A program made the translations under genes and the position numbers. Under the pieces are notes generated by a model. That model was not told the origin of the DNA. It searched no databases and worked only from the letters and a program-made list of their open reading frames with translations. A DNA stretch of 64,000 bases from Rhizobium sp. BT04 (GTDB taxonomy: Bacteria; Pseudomonadota; Alphaproteobacteria; Rhizobiales; Rhizobiaceae), in assembly GCF_030053135.1 (NCBI RefSeq), contig NZ_CP125652.1, positions 4,582,501-4,646,500 on the forward strand. Reading direction: 5' to 3'. Below, piece by piece: positions 56,673 to 64,000 of the stretch (the stretch's first letter is position 1; each line of letters starts with the position of its first letter).

Positions 56673-57505
56673 TGAGCCGTTCGTCCAACATCCCCGCCGC
56701 CACGCTGTTCCTCCGCCTTGTCCTCTGGCTTCTCGCTTTCGTAACGATCACGCCGTTCCTGCTTCTGCTGCTGACATCGATAAAGAGCAAGGCTGATGTT
56801 CTCAGGGGCGCATTCGCTTTGCCGGCCTATCCGCATTTCGAAAACTACGTCGATGCTTGGAATGCCGGGCATTTCAACATCTACTTCTGGAATTCGATCA
56901 TCGTTGTCATCCCCGTCGTTGCAGCCAGCGTTTTTCTCGGCCTGCTCACGGGCTTTGCCTTCGCCTACCTGTCGTTTCCGCTCCGGCGCACGCTGTTCGC
57001 GATCCTGACGCTCGGCATGATGGTGCCGGCGGAGGCCTTCATCATCCCGCTTTATTATGAAATGCGGTATCTCGGGCTGATCAATACCTATGCGGCTCTC
57101 ATCGTGCCGCAGATCGCGATGTCGATCCCGTTCTCGACGATCTTCCTCGCCAGCGCGATGCAGCAATTGCCGGAGGAGGTTCTCGAAGCGGCGGTCCTCG
57201 ATGGCGCCGGGCGTTTCTATATCCTTCGCAAGATCGTTGTCCCGCTGATGATACCGGCAATGTCGACACTGGCGCTGTTCCTGTTCATCTGGACCTGGAA
57301 CGAGTTTCTCATTCCGTTCATTCTGGTCAATGACGACGCCTATCGGACGCTGCCCCTCGGCATGTTGTTTTTCCAGGGGCGCTACACCGTCAACACGCCG
57401 GTCCTGACCGCCGGCGCGGTGATTGTCATTGCCCCGCTCATCCTGACCTATCTGGTTTTCCAGCGGCGATTTATTGCCGGCTTGACGGCAGGCGCGACGA
57501 AGTGA
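56672..57505 (+). CDS. Sugar ABC transporter permease 2
   Basis: 277 residues, MalG/UgpE type with six segments. EAA-loop: EEVLEAAVLDGAGRFYILRKIVVPLM. A TTG-ATG junction; the ATG at 56672 is used. No ATPase gene follows; the next gene is on the opposite strand. Confidence 0.9.
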   Translation: MSRSSNIPAATLFLRLVLWLLAFVTITPFLLLLLTSIKSKADVLRGAFALPAYPHFENYVDAWNAGHFNIYFWNSIIVVIPVVAASVFLGLLTGFAFAYLSFPLRRTLFAILTLGMMVPAEAFIIPLYYEMRYLGLINTYAALIVPQIAMSIPFSTIFLASAMQQLPEEVLEAAVLDGAGRFYILRKIVVPLMIPAMSTLALFLFIWTWNEFLIPFILVNDDAYRTLPLGMLFFQGRYTVNTPVLTAGAVIVIAPLILTYLVFQRRFIAGLTAGATK

Positions 57506-57518
57506 AAGGCCGCGTGGA

Positions 57519-57613
57519 GCTATGACCTGCGGCCACGCTTGTGGCACACTTCAAGCGCCGCAGGCGCTATGGCCTGAGGCCTCGCTTGTGACGCACTTCC
57601 AGCGCCGCGCAGC
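57519..57613. repeat. Imperfect 47-bp tandem duplication at a gene end
   Basis: The 3' end of the ligase gene on the minus strand (about 57566-57613) recurs at 57519-57563, offset by 47 bases. On the minus strand both code for ALEV.HKRG.R. It lies between convergent gene ends. Confidence 0.55.
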
Positions 57614-58799
57614 CCCAGACCGTGCCGAGCAGCAGATAGACGTGGCGCCAGTGGTCGATGTCGATGACGTTGCCGATCGCCGCGTGGCCGAGGACCGAGA
57701 TCCAGGCGATCATCAGGAAGGGCTGCCACGGCCGGTCGAGCAGCAAGTATCGGAAGCCGAGCGCCAGCGTCCAGATTAGCATGCCGACATAGGTGACGAA
57801 GCCGAGCCAGCCATAGGTGGTGAGCGATTTCAGCCAGATATTATGCTCGTCCTCGGGAAACATCGTGCCGAACACCAGCGGGCCGATGCCGAGCGGGCGC
57901 TCCATCATCATGGTGAAACCGATCCGGTGGCGCTCGAAGCGGCCGAGATGCTCGCCGTCATATTGCTGCACCAGCTGGGCGCGCGCCGAAAACAGTTCGG
58001 CGACCTTGGGGATCTGCAGCGCCACCAGCAGCGAGGCGACCAGCATGATGATTGCCGCCAGCGACAGGACGAGCACGCGCAGGCGAAAGGCGCCGCTGCG
58101 CTGCTTCAGCAGCATGATGAAAATCAGCAGCCCCACGCCGAGGGCGAAGAGCCCCCAGGCGGCGCGGGAAAAGGACAGGAAGATGCCGAGTGCCAGCACG
58201 AGCAGGGCGGCAGCCTTCAGCGGCGATTTCTTCAGGTCGCCCACCAGGATGCCGTGGACGAGATAGAGCGATGGCGGCACCAGGAAGGGGCCGAAGACGT
58301 TCGGGTCCTGGAAGGCGCCCTTGGCGCGGTCATAGAGCGTGAATATCTCAGCGCCGGGAAAGGCGTGGAAATAACCGAATATGCCGAGCGCCGATGTGGC
58401 GACGGCAGCGAAAACCCAGGCGTTGAAGATCAGCGGCAGCCGCTTGTGGCTGTCCTCGATGATCGCTGCGTAGAACACCGCCGTCAGCGCCAGGAAGGTC
58501 GAGACCGCAATATACATCGGCCCGGTTGCCAGATCCTTCATCTGCGTCAGCGACAGCATGCCGCCGATATTGAAGGTCAGCAGCAGGGCCAGCAACGGCG
58601 CCACGCCGCGGGAAATTTTGAGACCCAGGATGAACCAGAGGCCGATCAGCCCCGCCATCCAGAGTTCGTAGGGCGCCGGCTCGTCGATCACGAAACCGGA
58701 GAGGAAGACGCCGAAGGCGACGAAGGCCGAGCCGATCAGGCGCAGCGTCATCCGCTGCGGTTGGGCGACACGGGGATATGTCGCCTCGATCGCGGTCAA
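57567..58799 (-). CDS. O-antigen ligase/polymerase-like membrane protein
   Basis: 410 residues with about ten hydrophobic segments; RHRIGFTMMMERPLGIGPLVFG and EDEHNIWLKSLTTYGWLGFVTYVGML match the Wzy/O-antigen ligase signature. The TTG start at 58799 overlaps the upstream stop; ATG at 58751 is an alternative. Likely polymerises or ligates polysaccharide in the inner membrane. Confidence 0.85.
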   Translation of the reverse strand: MTAIEATYPRVAQPQRMTLRLIGSAFVAFGVFLSGFVIDEPAPYELWMAGLIGLWFILGLKISRGVAPLLALLLTFNIGGMLSLTQMKDLATGPMYIAVSTFLALTAVFYAAIIEDSHKRLPLIFNAWVFAAVATSALGIFGYFHAFPGAEIFTLYDRAKGAFQDPNVFGPFLVPPSLYLVHGILVGDLKKSPLKAAALLVLALGIFLSFSRAAWGLFALGVGLLIFIMLLKQRSGAFRLRVLVLSLAAIIMLVASLLVALQIPKVAELFSARAQLVQQYDGEHLGRFERHRIGFTMMMERPLGIGPLVFGTMFPEDEHNIWLKSLTTYGWLGFVTYVGMLIWTLALGFRYLLLDRPWQPFLMIAWISVLGHAAIGNVIDIDHWRHVYLLLGTVWGCAALEVRHKRGLRP

Positions 58800-60358
58800 T
58801 AGGCGTTTTCCGTATTGAGCAGCCGGATCGGCGTCAGGATCAGGATCTTGAGATCGAACCAGAGCGACCAGTTTTCGATGTAGTAAAGGTCGTAGGCCGT
58901 GCGGAACTTGATCTTCTCGTCATTGTCCACCTCGCCGCGCCAGCCGTTGATCTGTGCCCAGCCGGTGACACCGGGCTTGACGCGGTGGCGGGCGAAATAG
59001 CCCTCGACGACATCGCCAAAGGCGCGATCGCGGGCCTGGGCGAGAACGGCATGCGGGCGTGGGCCGACCAGCGAGAGTTCACCTCTCAGTACGTTGAAAA
59101 GCTGCGGCAATTCGTCGATCGAGGTCTTGCGGATGAAGCGGCCGACGCGGGTGACGCGCGGATCGCCCTTGGTCACCGCGGCCTTGCCCGTGGGGTCGGC
59201 CATGTTGGTGTACATCGAGCGGAATTTGAAGACGTTGATGACTTCGTTGTTGAAGCCATGGCGCTTCTGCATGAAGAAAACAGGGCCTTCGGAGGTTACC
59301 TTGATGGCGATCGCCGTCGCGACCATCAGCGGCCAGAGCAGTATAAGTGCGGCCAGCGCGAAGAAGATATCGAAGCCGCGCTTGGCGACGGAATCCCAGT
59401 CACGGATCGGCTTCTTGAAAATGTCGAGCATCGGCACCGAGCCGACATGCGAATAGGCCCGCGGCCGGAAGCGTAGCCGGTTGGCATGCGCGGCAAGGCG
59501 GATATCGACCGGCAAAACCCAGAGCTTCTTTAAAAGGTCGTAGATACGCGCCTCGGCCGACAGCGGCAGAGCGATGATCAGCATGTCGATGCGCGTCAGC
59601 CGCACGAATTCGACGAGTTCGGTCACGGTGCCGAGCTTCGGATAACCGGCGACCATGATCGGCGATCGCTTTTCCCCGCGATCGTCGAAGATGCCGCAGA
59701 TGCGGATGTCGTTGTCGTCCTGCTGCTCAAGGATGCGGATCAGCTCCTTGGCCGGCTCGCCACCGCCGACAATGACGGCGCGTCGCTCCATGATGCCGTT
59801 GCGCGCCCAGTTGCGGATGCCGTAGGCGACGAGGAAGCGTTCGGCCGCAAGGAAGAGTGCAGCCGCGACGAACCATGGGATATAGGCATCGACCATTGCC
59901 CAGGTGGTGCCGCGAACCAGAGCGAACAGGCCGACGGTCAGGAGAAGCGCGATCGTCCACGACGCCAGAATGCGCGGCATCAGCCGCAGCTTTGCCCGAA
60001 GCGCGGGAATGGTGTAGGTATCGGCAAGCTGCAAGCCGATGACGGTCAAGGCCGAAGCGATCGCCGCCATGCCGGTCCGCACTAGCGAGGAATCGTTGCC
60101 GTCGCCGGGCCAGAAAAAGTGGACGATCAAGGCGATCGCGAAGAGCGCGAGGAATTCCAGCAGCCGCAATTGCCCGATAATGATGACAGGCGAATTGGTT
60201 CCATCGCGGAACTGTTCGGCGATCTGGCGGGCATAGGGGTTGATTTCGGTCGGGTCGGAAGGCTTTTGCTGACCCGCGTCGCCGCGCGCCTCGATGTCGG
60301 AGACCTGCTTGCGCAGGGCTTCCACGTCGAATTGATCGCCTTTTTCCAGCTTGTTCAT
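58796..60358 (-). CDS. Polyprenyl-phosphate glycosyl-1-phosphate transferase (initiating)
   Basis: 520 residues. Four or more N-terminal transmembrane segments (about 70-190), a Rossmann-like middle domain (ERRAVIVGGGEPAKELIRIL), then the transferase core KRGFDIFFALAALILLWPL, FKFRSMYT and DELPQLFNVLRGELSLVGPRPHA. Attaches the first sugar to undecaprenyl phosphate. Related to UppE/PssY/WcaJ. First gene of a minus-strand group with the ligase, which it overlaps. Confidence 0.92.
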   Translation of the reverse strand: MNKLEKGDQFDVEALRKQVSDIEARGDAGQQKPSDPTEINPYARQIAEQFRDGTNSPVIIIGQLRLLEFLALFAIALIVHFFWPGDGNDSSLVRTGMAAIASALTVIGLQLADTYTIPALRAKLRLMPRILASWTIALLLTVGLFALVRGTTWAMVDAYIPWFVAAALFLAAERFLVAYGIRNWARNGIMERRAVIVGGGEPAKELIRILEQQDDNDIRICGIFDDRGEKRSPIMVAGYPKLGTVTELVEFVRLTRIDMLIIALPLSAEARIYDLLKKLWVLPVDIRLAAHANRLRFRPRAYSHVGSVPMLDIFKKPIRDWDSVAKRGFDIFFALAALILLWPLMVATAIAIKVTSEGPVFFMQKRHGFNNEVINVFKFRSMYTNMADPTGKAAVTKGDPRVTRVGRFIRKTSIDELPQLFNVLRGELSLVGPRPHAVLAQARDRAFGDVVEGYFARHRVKPGVTGWAQINGWRGEVDNDEKIKFRTAYDLYYIENWSLWFDLKILILTPIRLLNTENAY

Positions 60359-60413
60359 GGGGGCTTTTCGCTCGTTGACACCAAGCGATTACCAGAAAGC
60401 CCCTAAGAAACAT

Positions 60414-61583
60414 TTACGAGGCGGCGGGCATTGTCTTGCCGGCGGCTGGATCGACGAGCTCATGGTACAATTTCAGGACATCGCGTGCCATGACGGCGGA
60501 GGAGAACACCGCTTTCACCGCCTCGGGCTTCGGCATCGTCTTGGCGTGCCAGCCGGGTGTGCTCAGCGTTTCCGCCATGACGCGGGCGAGATCGTCGGAA
60601 TTGCCGGCCTCGACAAGTGCTGCGCTGTCTGCGCCGAGCACCTCGGGAATGCCGCCGACACGGCTGGCGATGATCGTCTTGCCGGCGCCGAGCCCCTCGA
60701 GCACGATGTAGGGCATGGCTTCGGCGCGCGAGGGAACGACGAGGTTCTGCGCCATGGAGAAAGCTTCATGGACCCGCATTGCCGGCAGCATGCCGATGCG
60801 CTTGCCGAGGCCGCGCTCGACCATCATCTCGCGGTAGCGGTCGCGATCCGGCCCGTCGCCGATCATCAGCGCCGACAGCGGCCTGCCGAGCAGCCGCTCG
60901 GTCTTGGCGAAGGCATCGACAAACAGATCGGGACCCTTGAGGTCCCGGAGCATTCCCACATAGATGAAATGCACGGCATCCGAGCGGGTGGGGATCGGCT
61001 CGAAATCGCGCTCGCTGATACCGTTATAGATCAGTCTCGTCTTCGTCCGCGGCTTGCCCACCTTGCGTGTATAGGTGTCGCGCTCATATTCACAGATGAA
61101 AACAAGCGCATCGGTGAAATATTCCTGCAGGCGCTCCATCCTGAGGACGAACTGTCCACCGAGCGAGGAGCGCGAATAATGCAGGCTTCCGCCGTGCGCG
61201 GTATAGAGGCGGGCTACGCGATACCTGTTCACCCGCAACGCTGAGCCGGCAAGCCGCGCGAGCACGCCGCCCTTGGCGCCGTGTCCGTGCAGCACATCCG
61301 GCCGCAAACTTTTGATTTTCTTATATGTATCCCACATCGTCGCAATGTCGGACGGGCTGATCGAACGCCGGATCGGCACACGTGTCAGGCCAAGCGAGAG
61401 ATAGGGTCTTATATCGTCGAACAGGCTGTCCTCGTACTCGCCGCCGGTCGAGCTGTCGCAGAGGATGCCGATGTCATGACCGGCCTTGCTGTGTTCCTCG
61501 ACGAGATCGCGGACATGGCGGAAAATTCCGCCGACCGGCGACCTGAAGCAATGGAGGATGCGGAGCGGCTGCTGTTCTGCCAT
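60414..61583 (-). CDS. Glycosyltransferase family 1/4
   Basis: 389 residues, GT-B. N-terminal ILHCFRSPVGGIFRHVRDLVEEH, C-terminal LVVPSRAEAMPYIVLEGLGAGKTIIASRVGGIPEVLG with the EX7E-like motif. Probably adds a sugar in the polar polysaccharide. Start ATG 61583, 3 bases after the Wza-like gene's stop. Confidence 0.88.
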   Translation of the reverse strand: MAEQQPLRILHCFRSPVGGIFRHVRDLVEEHSKAGHDIGILCDSSTGGEYEDSLFDDIRPYLSLGLTRVPIRRSISPSDIATMWDTYKKIKSLRPDVLHGHGAKGGVLARLAGSALRVNRYRVARLYTAHGGSLHYSRSSLGGQFVLRMERLQEYFTDALVFICEYERDTYTRKVGKPRTKTRLIYNGISERDFEPIPTRSDAVHFIYVGMLRDLKGPDLFVDAFAKTERLLGRPLSALMIGDGPDRDRYREMMVERGLGKRIGMLPAMRVHEAFSMAQNLVVPSRAEAMPYIVLEGLGAGKTIIASRVGGIPEVLGADSAALVEAGNSDDLARVMAETLSTPGWHAKTMPKPEAVKAVFSSAVMARDVLKLYHELVDPAAGKTMPAAS

Positions 61584-61586
61584 CGC

Positions 61587-62162
61587 TCAGAAAAGCCGTT
61601 CGCGAACGTAGATCGTGTCGCCGGCGACGATCGGCCCCGATATGTTGATGCGGCCGGTCAGCACCTGTCCATTGATCTTGCGGGTGACGTCGACCATGCT
61701 CTGGTTGGCGCGGCTGGTAAAGCCGCCGGCGACCGCGATGGCATTCTGCACGGTCATGCCGGGGACATAGGCATACTGGCCGGGCTGGCCGACTTCACCC
61801 ATGAGGAAGATCGAACGGTAGCGATCGACATCGATGGTGACGTCGGGATCGCGAAGATAGCCCTGCTGCAGTTTCTGGGCGATCTGCCCCGAGAGTTGCT
61901 GCAGGGTCCGGCCACGGGCAGGGACCTGGCCGATGAGCGGGAAGGCGATATAGCCTGCCTGATCCACCGTATAGGTGTTGGTCAGGCTCTGCTGGTCGAA
62001 AACGGTAACACGCAGCCGATCGCCGCTGTCGAGCGTATAGGGCTGGATGGTCGCCTCGTTGAAGGCCTTCGGAGCTGGCTTGTACGTCGTGCAGCTGCCC
62101 AATGCCGCCGTCATGGCTGCAAGGCTCAGGGCAAGAAGAATCTTGGGCTGGACGACAGACAT
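61587..62162 (-). CDS. Polysaccharide export lipoprotein (Wza/GumB-like)
   Basis: 191 residues. Lipobox ALGSC (C near 24). The poly_export domain reads YTLDSGDRLRVTVFDQQSLTNTYTVDQAGYIAFPLIGQVPARG. A short SLBB-like region follows. Works as an outer-membrane export component with the Wzc-like protein, which is divergent at 62354. Confidence 0.9.
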   Translation of the reverse strand: MSVVQPKILLALSLAAMTAALGSCTTYKPAPKAFNEATIQPYTLDSGDRLRVTVFDQQSLTNTYTVDQAGYIAFPLIGQVPARGRTLQQLSGQIAQKLQQGYLRDPDVTIDVDRYRSIFLMGEVGQPGQYAYVPGMTVQNAIAVAGGFTSRANQSMVDVTRKINGQVLTGRINISGPIVAGDTIYVRERLF

Positions 62163-62353
62163 CCGCTTGTGCTCACAGAAAATGAACTTGGTAGAGCCGT
62201 TATCGATCCGTTAGGGTTAATGCCCGGTAAAGGCCGCTTGCAATTTCCCGCGTTCCTTCACCGGCTGTTGGTCATGACCCGGCAGGATTGCCATTAACCG
62301 TTGAGTTACCATGGTCGTTTACGCTTGCGGCACCTTTGTTGTGGAGTAAGAGC

Positions 62354-64000
62354 ATGTCCGGCGTAGCGCGTGATCAGGATGTGGACATCGACCTCGGCCA
62401 GTTGGTCCGCGCCGTCTGGGCGCGCCGGCTCAGGATTTTGGCGATTACCCTTGTGGGGGCGGGCGTCGCCTTTGCCGGCGCCAAAATCATGTCGCCGCAA
62501 TACCGCAGCGAAACACGCATTCTCATCGAACCTCGCGCGCCGGCCTTTGCCAGCACACAGCAGGTCAATGACGCCAGCGCCGGTCCGCTGATGGATGAAC
62601 TGAACATCGCCAGCCAGGTGCAGCTGCTGCAATCGGCCGATCTCCTCAAGAAGGTCATCAACGACCTGAAGCTTTATAACCTGCCGGAATTCGACGACGC
62701 CGCCAACGGCTCGGCGATGAGCAGTATCCTGGTGAAGCTGCACCTGAAGAAAAACCCGCTGGAGAACCCGCCGGAAGAGCGGGTGATCGACGCCTTCGTC
62801 GAACGCCTGCAGGTTTACCAGGTGCCGGGTTCGCGCGTCATCGGCATCAGTTTCACCTCGAAGGACCCGAAGCTCGCCGCCGCCATTCCGAACGCCATGG
62901 CGAATGTCTATCTTTCGACCCAGAGCGGCGCCAAGCTCGATTCCAATTCCGAAGCGACGCGTTGGCTGGAGCCGGAGATCGAGGGCCTGCGTCGCAAGGT
63001 CAGCGAGGCCGAGAAGAAGGTCGCCGAATACCGCACCTTGCACGGGCTGCTGCAAACGAACGGCACGACCACCTTTCCGGCCCAGCAGCTGAACGATATT
63101 TCCGCCGAGTTGACCCGCGTGCGCGGCGACAAGGCCAATGCCGAGGCGAGGGCGCAGGCTGTGCGCAATGCGCTGTCTTCAGGCGAGGCCTCCGACACGC
63201 TGCCTGACATCATGTCCTCCCAGGCGATCCAGCGGCTGAAGGCGACGGAATCCGGCCTGCAGTCGCAAATATCAGATCTGCAGACCAGCCTTCTCAACAG
63301 TCATCCCAGGCTGAAAAGCCTGCGCGCCCAGCTTTCCGATATCCGGAGCCAGATCCGCCAGGAGACGCAGAAGATCCTGGCGAGCATCGAAAACGAGTCC
63401 AAGGTCGCCGATTTAAGAGCAAGCGAGCTCGAGCGCCAGTCGGACACGGTGCAGGCCAACAGCGCCCGCGCCGGTGAAGACGAGGTCGGTCTCAACGCGC
63501 TGGAGCGCGAGGCCACCGCCCAGCGCCAGCTGCTCGAAACCTATCTGGTGCGCTACCGCGAGGCCGCTTCCCGCGCCGACAGCAATTCGAGCCCGGCGGA
63601 TGCCCGGATCGTTTCCAGGGCTGTCGAGCCGGTCGATCCCTATTTCCCGAAGGTGGTGCCGATCGTCGTCGTCGCTGCCGTCGCGACGCTGATCATGAGC
63701 GCCATCATCACCATGCTGGCCGAACTTTTCAGCGGTCGGGCGCTCCGCCCCGTGGATGCATCCCCTGAAGCAATCGAACCGGAGGCAGCCGTCGAGGAGA
63801 AGCATGTGCCGCAGGCCGCGCCGATCGCCGCTGCCGCCAGAAAGCCCGTCCAGCCGAGCATGCTCGCCGTTGTCGCGGCGGAAGAGGAGGCGATCGAGGA
63901 CGTGAAGGCGGCCGAGGAGGCGCCGCAGGACGACAACGAATTCTCCGTCGCCTCCGTTGCGGACTATCTCACCGGCAGCCGCGCGCCGCTGGCCATTGCG
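62354..64000 (+). CDS. Wzc/ExoP-like polysaccharide co-polymerase, truncated by the window
   Basis: At least 549 residues, open at the edge. N-terminal Wzz region: RRLRILAITLVGAGVAFAGAKIM, a long coiled-coil periplasmic domain, and a second membrane segment near 437-458 (VVPIVVVAAVATLIMSAIITML). The acidic linker leads towards a likely kinase domain that is not in view. Divergent from the Wza gene with a 191-bp gap. Confidence 0.88.
   Translation, partial: MSGVARDQDVDIDLGQLVRAVWARRLRILAITLVGAGVAFAGAKIMSPQYRSETRILIEPRAPAFASTQQVNDASAGPLMDELNIASQVQLLQSADLLKKVINDLKLYNLPEFDDAANGSAMSSILVKLHLKKNPLENPPEERVIDAFVERLQVYQVPGSRVIGISFTSKDPKLAAAIPNAMANVYLSTQSGAKLDSNSEATRWLEPEIEGLRRKVSEAEKKVAEYRTLHGLLQTNGTTTFPAQQLNDISAELTRVRGDKANAEARAQAVRNALSSGEASDTLPDIMSSQAIQRLKATESGLQSQISDLQTSLLNSHPRLKSLRAQLSDIRSQIRQETQKILASIENESKVADLRASELERQSDTVQANSARAGEDEVGLNALEREATAQRQLLETYLVRYREAASRADSNSSPADARIVSRAVEPVDPYFPKVVPIVVVAAVATLIMSAIITMLAELFSGRALRPVDASPEAIEPEAAVEEKHVPQAAPIAAAARKPVQPSMLAVVAAEEEAIEDVKAAEEAPQDDNEFSVASVADYLTGSRAPLAIA

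Overview
The window looks like chromosomal DNA of a fast-growing Rhizobium, most likely the R. leguminosarum/R. etli group. This is inferred from high GC with strong codon periodicity, rhizobial gene order (glyA-nrdR-ribD-ribE, ribH-nusB-hppA, plsX-fabH-ihfA-merR), an ldtR/ldtP pair, a bcsN-type cellulose operon close to a polar-polysaccharide-like cluster, and several rhizobium-type palindromic intergenic repeats. No database search was possible.

Layout. 0-6.4 kb: aspS, a secreted protein, parC and an SRPBCC protein. 6.3-9.0 kb: a Doc toxin with an AbrB-type antitoxin, an EamA transporter, a MITE-like palindromic element and bpt. 9.2-13.9 kb: RDD protein, hemB, a membrane protein, ldtR and ldtP. 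14-21 kb: glyA, nrdR, ribD, ribE, GNAT, cupin, a secreted small protein, ribH and nusB. ribD carries an in-frame palindromic repeat. 21-28.5 kb: hppA, bamE, a cytochrome bc1 chaperone, a DUF177 protein, plsX, fabH, ihfA and a MerR regulator. 28.5-31.1 kb: a lone receiver and a hybrid histidine kinase, divergently transcribed, then a DUF1236 protein. 31.4-40.5 kb: cellulose operon bcsN, bcsA, bcsB, bcsZ and a TPR gene, with stop/start overlaps between the last four. 40.6-41.5 kb: HAD phosphatase and tRNA-Pro(GGG).

41.4-47.8 kb is accessory DNA. A 42-bp segment starting in the 3' end of tRNA-Pro recurs imperfectly (37/42) at 47784-47825, like attL/attR of an island. Inside are a small orphan gene and a compact three-gene cell-envelope cassette: a Sec-exported protein, a lipoprotein, and a multidomain peptidoglycan hydrolase without a signal peptide. 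A frameshifted dinB 3' fragment lies at the right end. No integrase is present. This cassette is the best candidate for an undescribed system.

47.9-50.4 kb: a methyltransferase and several small genes, one frameshifted. 50.4-57.5 kb: a sugar-uptake locus with a ROK repressor divergent from a glycosidase, then an ABC binding protein and two permeases but no ATPase gene. A strong 26-bp palindrome sits between repressor and glycosidase. 57.6-64 kb: polysaccharide synthesis/export cluster (O-antigen ligase-like protein, initiating sugar transferase, GT1 glycosyltransferase, Wza-like lipoprotein, and divergently a Wzc-like protein that runs off the window). It resembles loci for unipolar polysaccharide/glucomannan in Rhizobiaceae.
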